Positions 25,293 to 34,924 of a stretch of 64,000 nt of DNA are shown one piece after another. A program made the translations under genes and the position numbers. The notes under the pieces are model-generated. The model saw nothing but the letters and a program-made list of their open reading frames with translations. It was not told the DNA's origin and made no database searches. Origin of the DNA: Jiangella aurantiaca. Its GTDB lineage: Bacteria > Actinomycetota > Actinomycetes > Jiangellales > Jiangellaceae. The DNA is taken from assembly GCF_004349105.1 (NCBI RefSeq), contig NZ_SMLB01000015.1, positions 62,001 through 126,000 of the forward strand, written 5' to 3'. Every line of letters starts with the position of its first letter. Positions within the stretch are counted from its first letter, which is position 1.

Positions 25293-25324
25293 GTCTGGAG
25301 CGTCCTTTCGTGGCTCGCGGGCCG

Positions 25325-26149
25325 TCAGCCCTTGACGGCCCCGCCGGTCAGCCCACGGGTGATCTGCCGCTGGGCGACGAGGAAGAGGATGAGCATCGGG
25401 AGCGCGACCATCACCGTGCCGGCCATGATCGCTCCCCAATTGGAGTAGCCCTCGGTGGAGCGCAGGTAGAGCAGTCCGATGGGCAGCGTCCGCATCTCGA
25501 CGGTGTTGGTGACGATGAGCGGCCAGATGAAGTCGTTCCACATGTCGACGACAGCGATGATCCCGACTGTGACCAGCATCGGCTTGCACATCGGCAGCAC
25601 GACCTGCCACATGATGCGCAGGTGGCCGGCGCCGTCGACCCGGGCCGCCTCGACGACGTCGCCGGGCAGCGTGAGCATGTACTGACGCAGCAGGAACATG
25701 CCGAACACCGAGCCGGCGCTGGGGACGATGAGGCCCAGGTAGGTGTTCACCCAGCCGAGGTTCGACACGGTGATGTAGTTGACGATCAGCGTGACGTTGT
25801 TCGGCACCATCAGGGCGCCGAGCATCGCCAGGAAGATCACGTTCTTGTAGGGGAAGCGCAGGAACACGAACGCGTACGCCGTCAGCGTGGCGTTGACCAG
25901 CTTGATGGTGGCGCCGCCCGCCGTGACGATCAGCGAGTTGACGAAGAAGTCGCCGAACGGCGCGGCTCGCCAGGCCTCGGCGAAGTTCTCGATGTGCCAG
26001 CCGGGCAGCCAGCGAGGCGGGAACTGGTAGATGTCACCCGATTCCTTGAGAGCCGACGAGAACAGCCAGTACAGCGGGCCGATGAACAACAGCCCGACGG
26101 CCACCAGGCCGGCGTACAGCAGCACCCGTCGCAGCCGCGCGGCGCTCAT
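25325..26149 (-). CDS. ABC transporter permease, UgpE/MalG-like
   Basis: 274 residues, six helices. The EAA motif EAARVDGAGHLRIMWQVVLPMCKPML that contacts the ATPase is intact. ATG at 26149 overlaps the upstream permease stop (ATGA). No ATPase gene is in the locus, so a shared MsiK/UgpC-type ATPase elsewhere is expected. Confidence 0.92.
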   Translation of the reverse strand: MSAARLRRVLLYAGLVAVGLLFIGPLYWLFSSALKESGDIYQFPPRWLPGWHIENFAEAWRAAPFGDFFVNSLIVTAGGATIKLVNATLTAYAFVFLRFPYKNVIFLAMLGALMVPNNVTLIVNYITVSNLGWVNTYLGLIVPSAGSVFGMFLLRQYMLTLPGDVVEAARVDGAGHLRIMWQVVLPMCKPMLVTVGIIAVVDMWNDFIWPLIVTNTVEMRTLPIGLLYLRSTEGYSNWGAIMAGTVMVALPMLILFLVAQRQITRGLTGGAVKG

Positions 26150-27189
26150 GCGTAGTGCACCTTGCGCTGGACGAACCTGGTCTGCAGGCCCGTGACGACG
26201 AGCAGGATGACGAACAGCAGCATGGCGGCCGCGGCGGCGCTGCCGGCGTCGGAGGCGCGGAAGCCCTGCTGGTAGACGTACCACGACAGCGTCGTCGTGG
26301 CGTCGCCCGGTCCCCCGTCGGTGAGGACGGCGATCATGTCGTACGCCTGGAAGGTGCCGATGATCGACGTGACCAGCACGAAGAACGTCACCGGCGACAG
26401 CAGCGGCAGCGTGATCCGCCGGAATGTCGTCCACGTGCCGGCGCCGTCGAGCCGGGCCGCCTCGTAGAGCTCCTCCGGCAGGTTCTGCAGCCCGGCCAGG
26501 TAGACGATCGCGACGAACCCGAGACCCTTCCACAGGTACGCGATGACCAGCGCGATCAGCGCCCAGTCCGCGTCGTTCACCCACCGCGGCGACTCGATCC
26601 CGAACGGGTCCAGCACCACCCGGGTCAGCCCGTACGCCGGGTCGAAGATGAACAACCACAGCGTCGCGACGGCGGCGCCGCTCACGATGTGCGGGGCGAA
26701 CGCCGCCGTCCGGACGATCCCCCGGCCGCGCAGCTTCTGGTCGAAGAGCAGTGCCAGCGCCAGGCCAAGCACCACGCTGCCGACGACGATGGCCGCGCTG
26801 AACGTCAGCGTGTTCAGCAGGATCCCGTGGAAGCTCGAGCTGGTGAAAAGGTTCTGGTAGTTCTCCAGTCCCACGTAGCGCGGGACGCCGGAGATCATGT
26901 TCCAGCGGGTCAGGCTCAACCACGCGTTGTAGATGACCGGCCAGTAGTCGAAGGTGCCGATGATCACCAGGTTCGGCGAGATCATCAGCAGGAAGAGCAG
27001 GTACTCCTTGCGGCGCCGGCGCCAGTGGTGCCGGCGGCGCCGGCGCGGTCGCGGCGTGGGCGCGGTGCCGCCGCTCCCACCGGCCGCCGCGGTGGCCGCG
27101 CCGCTGGTGTTGGTGGTGCCTGCGCCGGCGCCTTCGTTGTCCCCGGCTTCGTCGCCCGGGCCCCGCCGGGCGGCGGTGGTGGTGGTCAC
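26146..27189 (-). CDS. ABC transporter permease, UgpA/MalF-like
   Basis: 347 residues. An unusual 60-residue N-terminus is Gly/Ala/Thr then Arg-rich (RPRRRRRHHWRRRRKE) before the first helix. EAA motif: YEAARLDGAGTWTTFRRITLPLLSPVTFF. GTG 27189 with GGGAGGG 5 nt upstream. Confidence 0.92.
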   Translation of the reverse strand: MTTTTAARRGPGDEAGDNEGAGAGTTNTSGAATAAAGGSGGTAPTPRPRRRRRHHWRRRRKEYLLFLLMISPNLVIIGTFDYWPVIYNAWLSLTRWNMISGVPRYVGLENYQNLFTSSSFHGILLNTLTFSAAIVVGSVVLGLALALLFDQKLRGRGIVRTAAFAPHIVSGAAVATLWLFIFDPAYGLTRVVLDPFGIESPRWVNDADWALIALVIAYLWKGLGFVAIVYLAGLQNLPEELYEAARLDGAGTWTTFRRITLPLLSPVTFFVLVTSIIGTFQAYDMIAVLTDGGPGDATTTLSWYVYQQGFRASDAGSAAAAAMLLFVILLVVTGLQTRFVQRKVHYA

Positions 27190-27242
27190 GAACGCCCTCC
27201 CGACATGACGGTCGCAATCGGACTTGGTGCGAGTGACCGTAA

Positions 27243-27273
27243 CAGACTTAACACGAAGAACGATAGACTTAAC
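27243..27273. promoter_or_regulatory. Tandem operator half-sites upstream of the ABC operon
   Basis: AGACTTAAC occurs twice (27244-27252 and 27265-27273), spaced 21 bp, two helical turns, on the same face of DNA. They lie between the ABC operon and the DeoR gene, in an A/T-rich patch. A DeoR/GlpR-type repressor site is the simplest reading (inferred). Confidence 0.5.
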
Positions 27274-27349
27274 TTCTACGAAGAGATGAACGGCAAGCGG
27301 CCGCCCGACGACCGGCCGGCAACCAGGGCCCCGCCGGCGACGCGACCGA

Positions 27350-28159
27350 TCAGGCCGCAGGCACGACGATCGTGTGTTCGCGCAGGTCAGCCATCATACG
27401 ATCCCCTGCCGCGGAGTTCACGACCACGACGTTGAAGTCCGACGTCGGTGCCAGTCGATGCAGCGCGGTGCGGTTCAGCTTCGTGGGATCCATCAACAGA
27501 ACACGTCGTCGACCGGCGGCCATCATCGCGCGCTTCACGGTCACGATGTCAGGTTCCTGGTGATACGTCGTCGAGGTGGTCATCGCGGACGTGCTGAGGA
27601 AGACGATGTCGGTGGTGAGGGCGCCGATCGCCTCGATCGCGCTCATCCCCAGAAACGCGTCGTGGGTCGAGTTGTAGTCACCGCCGACGCCGATCAGGTG
27701 GATATCAGGCATCGTCTTCAGTACCTGCATGATCGGCAGGTAGTTCGTCACCACGGTCAGCGGTCCGAGCCGCAGGTCGCCCAGCCGCCGGGCCAGGAAG
27801 AGGTTCGTCGTCGACGTGTCGAGCATGATCGACATGCCCGGCTCGATCATCCCCAGCGCGGCCGCCGCCAGCGCCTCCTTCTCCTTGACCTGCACCCGGA
27901 CGCGGTACTCCGAGCTGCTCTCGAACACCGTCGACGGCTGCGCGGAGACGCCGCCGTGGAACTTCCGCACGACGCCGCGGCGGGCCAGCTCGTCGAGGTC
28001 ACGGTGGACCGTCATGACGCTCGCGCCGGTCAGCTCCGTCAGCTCGGCGACCGAGGCGACCCCGTGGGCGACCACATGCGACACGATGGCCTGCTGCCGC
28101 GCCTCGCGAGCGAGCGTGCGTCGCGACGGCGGGTCGGCGGGACGGGTGGGCGGCGTCAT
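27350..28159 (-). CDS. DeoR/GlpR-family transcriptional regulator (first paralogue)
   Basis: 269 residues from ATG 28159; the ORF could extend upstream but the added part is unlike the family. Winged helix at about 20-75 (IVSHVVAHGVASVAELTELTGASVMTVHRDLDELARRGVVRKFHGG) and a DeoRC sugar-phosphate sensor domain. Closely resembles the regulator at 30634-31419. Probably controls the flanking ABC operon and kinase genes. Confidence 0.92.
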   Translation of the reverse strand: MTPPTRPADPPSRRTLAREARQQAIVSHVVAHGVASVAELTELTGASVMTVHRDLDELARRGVVRKFHGGVSAQPSTVFESSSEYRVRVQVKEKEALAAAALGMIEPGMSIMLDTSTTNLFLARRLGDLRLGPLTVVTNYLPIMQVLKTMPDIHLIGVGGDYNSTHDAFLGMSAIEAIGALTTDIVFLSTSAMTTSTTYHQEPDIVTVKRAMMAAGRRRVLLMDPTKLNRTALHRLAPTSDFNVVVVNSAAGDRMMADLREHTIVVPAA

Positions 28160-28281
28160 GCGAACAGTCTGGCTCAGCGGCAAGCCGACCGCGAGGTCCC
28201 AGGCGGCGGCGAGGCCCACAAGGGAAGTGGCCCAGAGCGGCCGGAGGTTGGTGCGCACAGCCGCGTTCCACCGCTGGATGG

Positions 28282-28320
28282 GTTATGTTTAACAACTAGC
28301 TGTGTTATCTATGCGATAAC
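28282..28320. promoter_or_regulatory. Palindromic operators between deoR and the FGGY kinase
   Basis: GTTATC-TATGC-GATAAC (28304-28320) is a perfect 6-5-6 palindrome, and GTTA-TGTT-TAAC (28282-28293) is another. Placed 43 nt ahead of the kinase start. Likely DeoR-type sites. Confidence 0.6.
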
Positions 28321-28362
28321 GTGCGGGCGGCAGCGCGCAGACATCGATGCGACGGGGTGCAT

Positions 28363-30015
28363 ATGGATCCGAGGCCGGCGGACGTCATCTGGGTGGGCAT
28401 CGACCTCGGCACCCAGAGCGTGCGCGTCCTCCTCGCCGACGACACCGGCCGGGTGCTGGCGCTCGGGTCCGCACGGCTCACCAGTCATCGGAACAGCGCG
28501 GGCGGCCGCCGGCACGAGCAGGACCCGCACCAGTGGTGGGACGCCGTCGGCGAGGCGTCGCGGCAGGCGTTCGCCGCCCTCGCGCCGGAGCAGCGGCGGA
28601 TCGCCGTCGGCGCGGTCGCCGTGTGCAGCACCTCCGGCACCGTCCTCCTCGGCGACGACCGGGGCACGCCGCTGACCCCCGCCCTCATGTACGACGACGC
28701 CCGTGCGGTCGACGAGCTGGCGCGCCTGCACGAACGACTGGACGCCGCGTACGGCGCCGCCGCCCCCGAGACCGCCGGCCCAGGCGCCGCCGGCTCGAGC
28801 AACGTGAGTGCCGGCGGCAGCGGTCGGGGCACCGCGGTGCAGCTGTCCTGGGCGCTGCCGAAGATCGACTGGCTGTTCCGGCACCACACGACCACCGGGC
28901 TCTCCGGCCGCCACGTCGTCCACAGCGCCGACGTCATCGCCGCCGCGCTGGTCGGGCACCGGGTCGACACCGACAGCAGCCACGCGCTGAAGTCCGGCTA
29001 CGACGTGGTCGCCGGCCGATGGGATCAGCGGCTCCTCGCCGCCGCCGGCGTGGATCCCGGCACCCTCCCCGCGGTCGTTCCGCCGGGCACCACGCTGGGG
29101 GCCGTCACGCCGGCCGCCGCCCAGCACACCGGCATCGCAGCCGGCACCCCGGTCGTCGCCGGGATGACCGACGGGTGCGCGGCGCAGATCGCGGCCGGCG
29201 CGCTGACCCCCGGCTCCTGGAACTCCGTCCTCGGGACGACGCTGGTGCTGAAGGGGGTCTCGCTCACGCTGATCGACGATCCCGCCGGCGCGGTCTACAG
29301 CCACCGCCACCCCGACGGCGGCTGGCTGCCCGGCGGCGCCTCAAACGTCGGAGCGGGCGCAGTGGCCGGCGAGTTCGCCGACGACGACCTCGAGGCGCTC
29401 GCCGCCGAGGCCGGCCGGCGGTACGAGCCCGCCGGCGCCGTCATCTATCCCCTGACGGCGCGAGGCGAGCGGTTCCCGTTCGTCCGGCCCGACGCCGCCA
29501 GGTTCGAGCTCGGCACCACGTCGTCGCGGGCGGAACGCTACGCCGCCGTCGTCCAGGGCGTGGCCTACGTCGAGCGGCTGTGCTTCGAGCGGCTCGCCGC
29601 GCTCGGCGCTCCCGTCGACGGTGATATCCGTATCACCGGTGGTGGTACTCGCAGCGACTACTGGAACCAGCTGCGCGCCGACGTGCTCGGCCGGCCGCTG
29701 GTCATCCCGCGCACTCCGGAGCCGGCGTTCGGCATGGCCATCCTCGCCTCGGCCGCCGGTCACTCCGCCGACGCGACGGTCACGGTCACCCAGCGCGCCG
29801 CCGCCATGGTCACCCGCCGCGGGGTCGTCGAACCGCGGTTCGACGCCCACGAACGGCTCTCCACGGGCTACGACCGGCTGGTCGCGGAGCTGATCCGGTA
29901 CGGCTACCTCGATCCGGCCGGCCACCGCGCCGCCGCCACGCCGGCGGCCCCGGCACCGCACGGCACCACACCGGCCACCCCATCCACGACCGCCGCGCAC
30001 CGGCTGGGCAGGTAG
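28363..30015 (+). CDS. FGGY-family carbohydrate kinase (first)
   Basis: 550 residues from ATG 28363. N-terminal ATPase lobe GIDLGTQSVRVLLAD, C-terminal ATP motif TGGGTRSDYWNQLRADVLGRPLVIP. A Gly/Ser-rich insertion near residues 135-160 and an Ala/Pro/Thr-rich tail are noticeable. Phosphorylates a pentulose, polyol or sugar acid; xylulokinase-like, substrate not assignable. Heads a five-gene operon-like run. Confidence 0.92.
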   Translation: MDPRPADVIWVGIDLGTQSVRVLLADDTGRVLALGSARLTSHRNSAGGRRHEQDPHQWWDAVGEASRQAFAALAPEQRRIAVGAVAVCSTSGTVLLGDDRGTPLTPALMYDDARAVDELARLHERLDAAYGAAAPETAGPGAAGSSNVSAGGSGRGTAVQLSWALPKIDWLFRHHTTTGLSGRHVVHSADVIAAALVGHRVDTDSSHALKSGYDVVAGRWDQRLLAAAGVDPGTLPAVVPPGTTLGAVTPAAAQHTGIAAGTPVVAGMTDGCAAQIAAGALTPGSWNSVLGTTLVLKGVSLTLIDDPAGAVYSHRHPDGGWLPGGASNVGAGAVAGEFADDDLEALAAEAGRRYEPAGAVIYPLTARGERFPFVRPDAARFELGTTSSRAERYAAVVQGVAYVERLCFERLAALGAPVDGDIRITGGGTRSDYWNQLRADVLGRPLVIPRTPEPAFGMAILASAAGHSADATVTVTQRAAAMVTRRGVVEPRFDAHERLSTGYDRLVAELIRYGYLDPAGHRAAATPAAPAPHGTTPATPSTTAAHRLGR

Positions 30016-30019
30016 ACCC

Positions 30020-30637
30020 ATGACCACCACCATCACGCTGCTCCGGCACGGCCGCACACCCTGGCACGAGGGCAACCGCTACACCGGCTCCAGCGACATC
30101 GGCATCGACGAGGTCGGCCGGGCGCAGGCCGAGACCCTCGCGGCGTGGGCGAAGGACGAGCCGCCGGACGCCCTCTACGCCTCCGACCTGCTCCGCTCCC
30201 AGCAGACCGCGGCCGCCGTCGCCGCCGTCACAGGGCTCGCCGTCCACACCGACCCGCGGCTGCGCGAGCTGGACTTCGGCCACGCCGAGGGCCGCACCCT
30301 CGCCGAGCTGCGCGCCACCGACCCCGACGCCGCCGCCGCGTTCGTGCGCGACCCCGTCACGCACCACCTGCCCGGCGGCGAGCATCCCGAGGCCGCCGCC
30401 GACCGCGCCGAGCAGGCGCTGCGCGAGATCGCCGCCCGCCATCCGGACCAGCAGGTGCTCGTGGTCTGCCACAACACGCTGATGCGGCTGGTCGTCTGCC
30501 GCCTCACCGGCATCCCGCTGCGCTCCTACCGCACCGTGCTGCGCGGCCTCGACCCGACCGCGACGACGCAGCTGAGCTTCGACGCCGCATCGGGCGTCGT
30601 CACGCTCGACCACTACAACCAGGCGCCACGCCGATGA
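30020..30637 (+). CDS. Histidine phosphatase family protein (phosphoglycerate-mutase-like)
   Basis: 205 residues. Catalytic LLRHGRTPWHEGNRYTGSSD (phospho-His in RHG), second His in VVCHNTLMRLV. Probably dephosphorylates a sugar phosphate of the pathway. Its stop overlaps the next start (ATGA). Confidence 0.92.
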   Translation: MTTTITLLRHGRTPWHEGNRYTGSSDIGIDEVGRAQAETLAAWAKDEPPDALYASDLLRSQQTAAAVAAVTGLAVHTDPRLRELDFGHAEGRTLAELRATDPDAAAAFVRDPVTHHLPGGEHPEAAADRAEQALREIAARHPDQQVLVVCHNTLMRLVVCRLTGIPLRSYRTVLRGLDPTATTQLSFDAASGVVTLDHYNQAPRR

Positions 30638-31419
30638 CCGGCCGGACCACGCGCGGTGCCCGCCAGGACCTCATCGCCGACCATGTGCTGCGCGAGGGCT
30701 CGGTCACGGCGAGCCAGCTGGCCGAGGCGTTCGGCGTCAGCCTCATGACCGTCCACCGCGACCTCGACGAACTCGAGCGCCAGGGCGTCGTCCGCAAGTT
30801 CCACGGCGGCGTCAGCGCGCAGCCCTCCAGCGTCTTCGAGAGCAACGTCGCCTACCGGCTGCGCACCGCCCGGGCCGAGAAGGCCGCCATCGCGCGGTTC
30901 GCGCGCACCCTCGTCGAGCCCGGCATGGCGGTCATGCTGGACGACTCGACGACGACGCTCGGGGTCGCCGAGCTGCTCGCCGACGCCGCGCCGCTCACCG
31001 TCATCACCAACTTCCTGCAGGTCATCAACGCCATGAGCCGGGCCGACCGGGTCCGGTTGATCGCACTCGGCGGCGAGTACTACCCGACGCACGACTCCTT
31101 CCTGGGCGTGCCGTGCATCGAGGCGATCGAGTCGCTGCGCGCCGACGTGCTGCTGACGTCGACGTCGGCGGCGTCGGGAGGGCTGACCTACCACCAGGAG
31201 CAGGAGATCGTGCTGGTCAAGCGGGCGATGATGCGCTCAGCGAACCGCAAGGTGCTGCTCATGGACCACACGAAGCTTGGCGGCACCGCGCTACACCAGC
31301 TGGCGCTGCTCACCGACTTCGACGACGTCGTGGTCGACGGCGGCACGCCGGCGGACGTCGTCCGGGCGCTGCGCGATCGCCGGGTGAACATCCACGTCGC
31401 ACCGCTCGACACCCCCTGA
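30634..31419 (+). CDS. DeoR/GlpR-family transcriptional regulator (second paralogue)
   Basis: 261 residues. HTH VTASQLAEAFGVSLMTVHRDLDELERQGVVRKFHGGVSAQPSSVFES, sensor domain with LALGGEYYPTHDSFLG. The stretch MTVHRDLDEL to SAQPS is nearly identical to the first paralogue, implying overlapping operators. Confidence 0.92.
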   Translation: MTGRTTRGARQDLIADHVLREGSVTASQLAEAFGVSLMTVHRDLDELERQGVVRKFHGGVSAQPSSVFESNVAYRLRTARAEKAAIARFARTLVEPGMAVMLDDSTTTLGVAELLADAAPLTVITNFLQVINAMSRADRVRLIALGGEYYPTHDSFLGVPCIEAIESLRADVLLTSTSAASGGLTYHQEQEIVLVKRAMMRSANRKVLLMDHTKLGGTALHQLALLTDFDDVVVDGGTPADVVRALRDRRVNIHVAPLDTP

Positions 31420-31434
31420 CCGCGAGGAGGCGGC

Positions 31435-32889
31435 ATGTACATCGGCGTCGACATCGGCACCACGCTGACCAAGGCCGTCGGGTACGGCGACGACGGCGCC
31501 GAGCTGTGCGTGCACAGCGTCCCGACGGAGCTGGTGCACGGCGACGACGGCCGGGTCGAGCAGGACACCGACGCCGTCGTCGCCTCCGTGACCAGCGTGG
31601 TCCGGGCCGTCGCCACCGAGCTGTCCGGCCCGCCCGACCTGGTCGCACTCACCGGGCAGGGCGACGGCTGCTGGCTGGCCGACGCCGACGGGGTCCCGGT
31701 GCGGCCGGCGGCCTCCTGGCTGGACGGCCGCGCCGCCGACATCGTCCGCCGGTGGGATCGCGACGGCACCGCCGACGCCGTCCTCGCGCGCAACGGCGGC
31801 ATGCTGTTCCCTGGCGCGTCGGCGGCGATCCTGGCCGCGCTCGACCGCGACGAGCCGGACGTCCTCGACCGCGCCGCCACCGCCACGCACTGCGTCGGCA
31901 CGGTGTTCCAGCAGCTCACCGGCGTCCGCGCCATCGACCTGTCCGACGCGTCGTACCCGTTCCTCGACCCGCGGACGCGCGACTGGTCCGACGACGTCCT
32001 GCGGCTCACCGGCCTGGAGCACCGGCGCGGCCTGCTGCCGCCGATCGTCGGCCCTGGTGGTCCGGCGGCCGTGCTGACGCAGGCCGCGGCCGGTGCGCTT
32101 GGACTGCCGGCCGGGACGACGGTGAGCGCAGGGCCGTACGACCTGCTCGCGTCGGCCCGCGGCAGCGGCACCGTCGATCCCGGCGACGGCCTGCTGATCA
32201 TCGGGACCACGCTGGCCTGCCAGGTCGTCACGTCCGACCCGGGCCCGATCCCGCACCGCGCCGGCCTGCTGCTGGCGACCTGGCAGCCGGAGCGGTGGAT
32301 CCGGGCGATGCCGGCGATGGTCGGCACGGCGTCGCTGGACTGGCTACTTCGGCTGGTCGGGGCGCCGGTGTCGGCGCTGGCGGAGCTGCTGGCGGAGTCA
32401 CCGCCGGGCGCCCGCGGCGTGACGGTGCTGCCGTACTGGTCCGCGTCAGGTGAGCGGGCGCCGTTCGTCGAGGCGTCGGCGCGCGGCCGGTTCGACGGGC
32501 TGCATCTGGCGACGTCGCGAGCCGATATGGTGCGCGCGCTGTGCGAAGGGCTGGCGTACGCGGCCCGGCACTGCTTCGACGCGGCCGGGCTGACCGGGCG
32601 GCTCGCCGTCTGCGGCGGCGGTGCGCAGAGCGCGGCGTGGACGCAGCTCTTCGCCGACGTGCTCGGCCGGCCGCTGGATGTCGTCGACGTGCCACAGGCC
32701 GGTGCTTACGGTGCGGTGTTGTCGGCGCTGGAGGCGCGCGGCGAGACGCCCGGCTGGCCGGTCCCCGCGCACACCGTCGAGCCGGCGGCCGCGCAGCGGG
32801 CGCACTACGACGACGGGTTCGCCGCCTACCTCGCCCGCGTCGCCGCCGCACGGGAGACCTGGGCGCACGCATCGGCGGGGAACCCATGA
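31435..32889 (+). CDS. FGGY-family carbohydrate kinase (second)
   Basis: 484 residues. GAGGAGGC 3 nt upstream of ATG. ATPase start GVDIGTTLTKAVGY, C-terminal VCGGGAQSAAWTQLFADVLGRPLDV. It resembles erythritol/threitol-type or pentulose FGGY kinases and is clearly distinct from the first kinase. Overlaps the next gene (ATGA). Confidence 0.92.
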   Translation: MYIGVDIGTTLTKAVGYGDDGAELCVHSVPTELVHGDDGRVEQDTDAVVASVTSVVRAVATELSGPPDLVALTGQGDGCWLADADGVPVRPAASWLDGRAADIVRRWDRDGTADAVLARNGGMLFPGASAAILAALDRDEPDVLDRAATATHCVGTVFQQLTGVRAIDLSDASYPFLDPRTRDWSDDVLRLTGLEHRRGLLPPIVGPGGPAAVLTQAAAGALGLPAGTTVSAGPYDLLASARGSGTVDPGDGLLIIGTTLACQVVTSDPGPIPHRAGLLLATWQPERWIRAMPAMVGTASLDWLLRLVGAPVSALAELLAESPPGARGVTVLPYWSASGERAPFVEASARGRFDGLHLATSRADMVRALCEGLAYAARHCFDAAGLTGRLAVCGGGAQSAAWTQLFADVLGRPLDVVDVPQAGAYGAVLSALEARGETPGWPVPAHTVEPAAAQRAHYDDGFAAYLARVAAARETWAHASAGNP

Positions 32890-33932
32890 GCCGGATCCTG
32901 CTGGCCGGGGACCATTTCGTCCGGAACGACCTGCTGGCCGACCGGCTGCGTGCGGCGGTGGCCGCGTCGGCACCGGCGGCCGCGCCGGAGTTCCGGACGC
33001 TCGAGCTGCCCTGGCCGCTCGTCCCGTTCGGCCCAGTCGCCGAGGTCGACGAGGCCTCCGACGTCGAGGACGAGCTGGTCGCGCTGGCCGGCGACACTGA
33101 GGTGATCGTCACCCAGATGGCGCCGGTCACCGCGCGCGTGCTCGCAGCGGCGCCGTCGTTGCGGCTGGTCGTCTGCACCCGCGGCGGCCCCGTGAACGTC
33201 AACGTCGACGCCTGCAGCGAGCGCGGAGTGCTGGTGTGCAATACGCCCGGCCGCAACGCCGTCGCCGCGGCCGAGCACGCACTGACGCTGATCCTGAGCA
33301 CGGTCCGGGCGATCCCGCGCATCCACGGCACCGTCGCGGCCGGCGAGTGGCGCAGCGACCTCTACGCCTACGACGAGTGCGGGCTGGAGCTGGGCGGGTC
33401 GACGGTGGGCCTGGTCGGCTACGGCGCGATCGGCCGGCGGGTGGCGCGGATGCTGCTCGCGTTCGACGCGAACGTGCTGGTGAGCGACCCTTTCGTGGCG
33501 GCCTCGGAGTTGCCGGACGGTGTGACGCCGGTCGGCCTGGACGAGCTGCTGTCCCGCAGCGACGTCGTCAGCCTGCACGCGCGGCTCACGCCGGAGACCG
33601 CGGGGATGATCGACGCGGCCGCGCTGGCGGCGATGCGGCCGGGCAGCTACCTGGTCAACTCTGCCCGCGGCGGCCTCGTGGACTACGACGCGCTGGCGGC
33701 GGCGCTGGCCGGCGGCCACCTGGCCGGCGCCGGCTTCGACGTCTTCCCGGCCGAGCCGCCGTCCGCGGACTGGCCGCTGCTGCGCTCGGACCGGGTGGTG
33801 ATGACGCCGCACCTCGCCGGCGCGACCCGGCAGACCGCCCACCGCGCCGCCGAGCTGGGCGCGGCCGCCGTGGCCGCCTTCCTGGCCGGCGACCGGCCGC
33901 CCGGTCTGGTCAACCCCGCCGTCCTGGGCTGA
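32886..33932 (+). CDS. NAD-dependent D-2-hydroxyacid dehydrogenase
   Basis: 348 residues. Rossmann motif GLVGYGAIGRRVARMLL; catalytic Arg in NSARGGLVDYDAL, Glu in FDVFPAEPP, His in MTPHLAGAT. Possibly oxidises a phosphorylated aldonate (erythronate-4-phosphate-like) made via the kinases; inferred from context. Confidence 0.93.
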   Translation: MSRILLAGDHFVRNDLLADRLRAAVAASAPAAAPEFRTLELPWPLVPFGPVAEVDEASDVEDELVALAGDTEVIVTQMAPVTARVLAAAPSLRLVVCTRGGPVNVNVDACSERGVLVCNTPGRNAVAAAEHALTLILSTVRAIPRIHGTVAAGEWRSDLYAYDECGLELGGSTVGLVGYGAIGRRVARMLLAFDANVLVSDPFVAASELPDGVTPVGLDELLSRSDVVSLHARLTPETAGMIDAAALAAMRPGSYLVNSARGGLVDYDALAAALAGGHLAGAGFDVFPAEPPSADWPLLRSDRVVMTPHLAGATRQTAHRAAELGAAAVAAFLAGDRPPGLVNPAVLG

Positions 33933-34040
33933 CCGAGCGGGGCGGCGGCGAGGCGGTCGGCCGGCCGGCCAGCTACGCGGACTCGATGCCGGACACCAGC
34001 CGCTGAGCTCCTCGGGATGACCGTGATCGGCCCGCCCTCT

Positions 34041-34114
34041 CGTTGATCTTGGAGTTGTACGGCCATCTGTCGGACATATCACCCCGGAATGGCCGAACAA
34101 CTCCAAGATCAACG
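34041..34114. repeat. 26-bp near-perfect hairpin, GATC-palindrome family
   Basis: Arms 34041-34066 and 34089-34114 pair with one mismatch; outer bases CGTTGATCTTGGAG resemble those at 19199 and 53436. It follows the dehydrogenase gene by about 110 nt. The rest of 33933-34211 shows no gene. Confidence 0.65.
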
Positions 34115-34211
34115 GGGGAGAGAATCCGACCCCACCCGCGCGCGTTCTCAGCCCGAGTGGCCTGCGAAGCTACTGCGGCGGTGGCCCGGTCGGGAATGGT
34201 TACGATGCGAC

Positions 34212-34910
34212 ATGGCCGACATCGACGCGGGGGAGTTCGAGCGGCGGCTCCGGGAGCATCAGGACGACGAGGAGCGGCGCAAGTTCCAGCGCTACTTCAA
34301 GGACGGCGGCGACGAGTTCATCGGCGTGCGCATGGGGACGGTGTTCGCGCTCGCCAAGGAGTTCATCGAGCTGCCGCCGCCCGAGCTCGAGCGGCTGCTG
34401 GAGTCCGACGTCCACGAGCTGCGGGCCGGCGCGCTGAGCGTCATGGACAAGCAGGCCCGCCGCAAGCGCACCCCGGCAGACCGGCGCCGCGAGCTGTACG
34501 AGCTCTACCTGCGCCGCCACGACCGCATCGACAACTGGGACCTGGTCGACCTCGCGGCGCCGTATGTCGTCGGCGGGTACCTGGCGGACAAGCCGCGCGA
34601 CGTGCTGTACGACCTGGCGCGGTCGGAGAACCGGTGGAAGCGGCGGACGGCGATCGCCGCGACGGCGTACTTCATCAGGACCGGCGACGTCGGCGACACA
34701 TTCGCCATCGCCGAGCTGTTGCTGGACGACCCCGAGGACCTCGTCCACAAGGCGACCGGCGGCTGGCTACGCGCGGCCGGCGACAAGGATCCCGACCGGC
34801 TGCGGGCGTTCCTGGAGCAGCACGCTGCGGCGATGCCGCGCGTCATGCTCCGCTACGCGATCGAGCACCTCGACCCCTCACAGCGAGAGCACTATCGCGC
34901 GCTCCGCTAG
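34212..34910 (+). CDS. DNA alkylation repair protein, AlkD-like HEAT-repeat glycosylase
   Basis: 232 residues from ATG 34212. Made almost wholly of helices; motifs LESDVHELRAGALSVMDKQARRK, NWDLVDLAAPYVVGGYLADK and RSENRWKRRTAIAATAYFIRTGD are the AlkD core with aromatic/acidic base-recognition residues (NWDLVD). Removes positively charged alkylated bases. Confidence 0.92.
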   Translation: MADIDAGEFERRLREHQDDEERRKFQRYFKDGGDEFIGVRMGTVFALAKEFIELPPPELERLLESDVHELRAGALSVMDKQARRKRTPADRRRELYELYLRRHDRIDNWDLVDLAAPYVVGGYLADKPRDVLYDLARSENRWKRRTAIAATAYFIRTGDVGDTFAIAELLLDDPEDLVHKATGGWLRAAGDKDPDRLRAFLEQHAAAMPRVMLRYAIEHLDPSQREHYRALR

Positions 34911-34924
34911 CGGCGGCGACGCCC

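Noticed and set aside
27218-27349. Possible small gene between the ABC operon and deoR
   Set aside because: Only A/T-rich operator sequence; no coding frame with a start and ribosome site.
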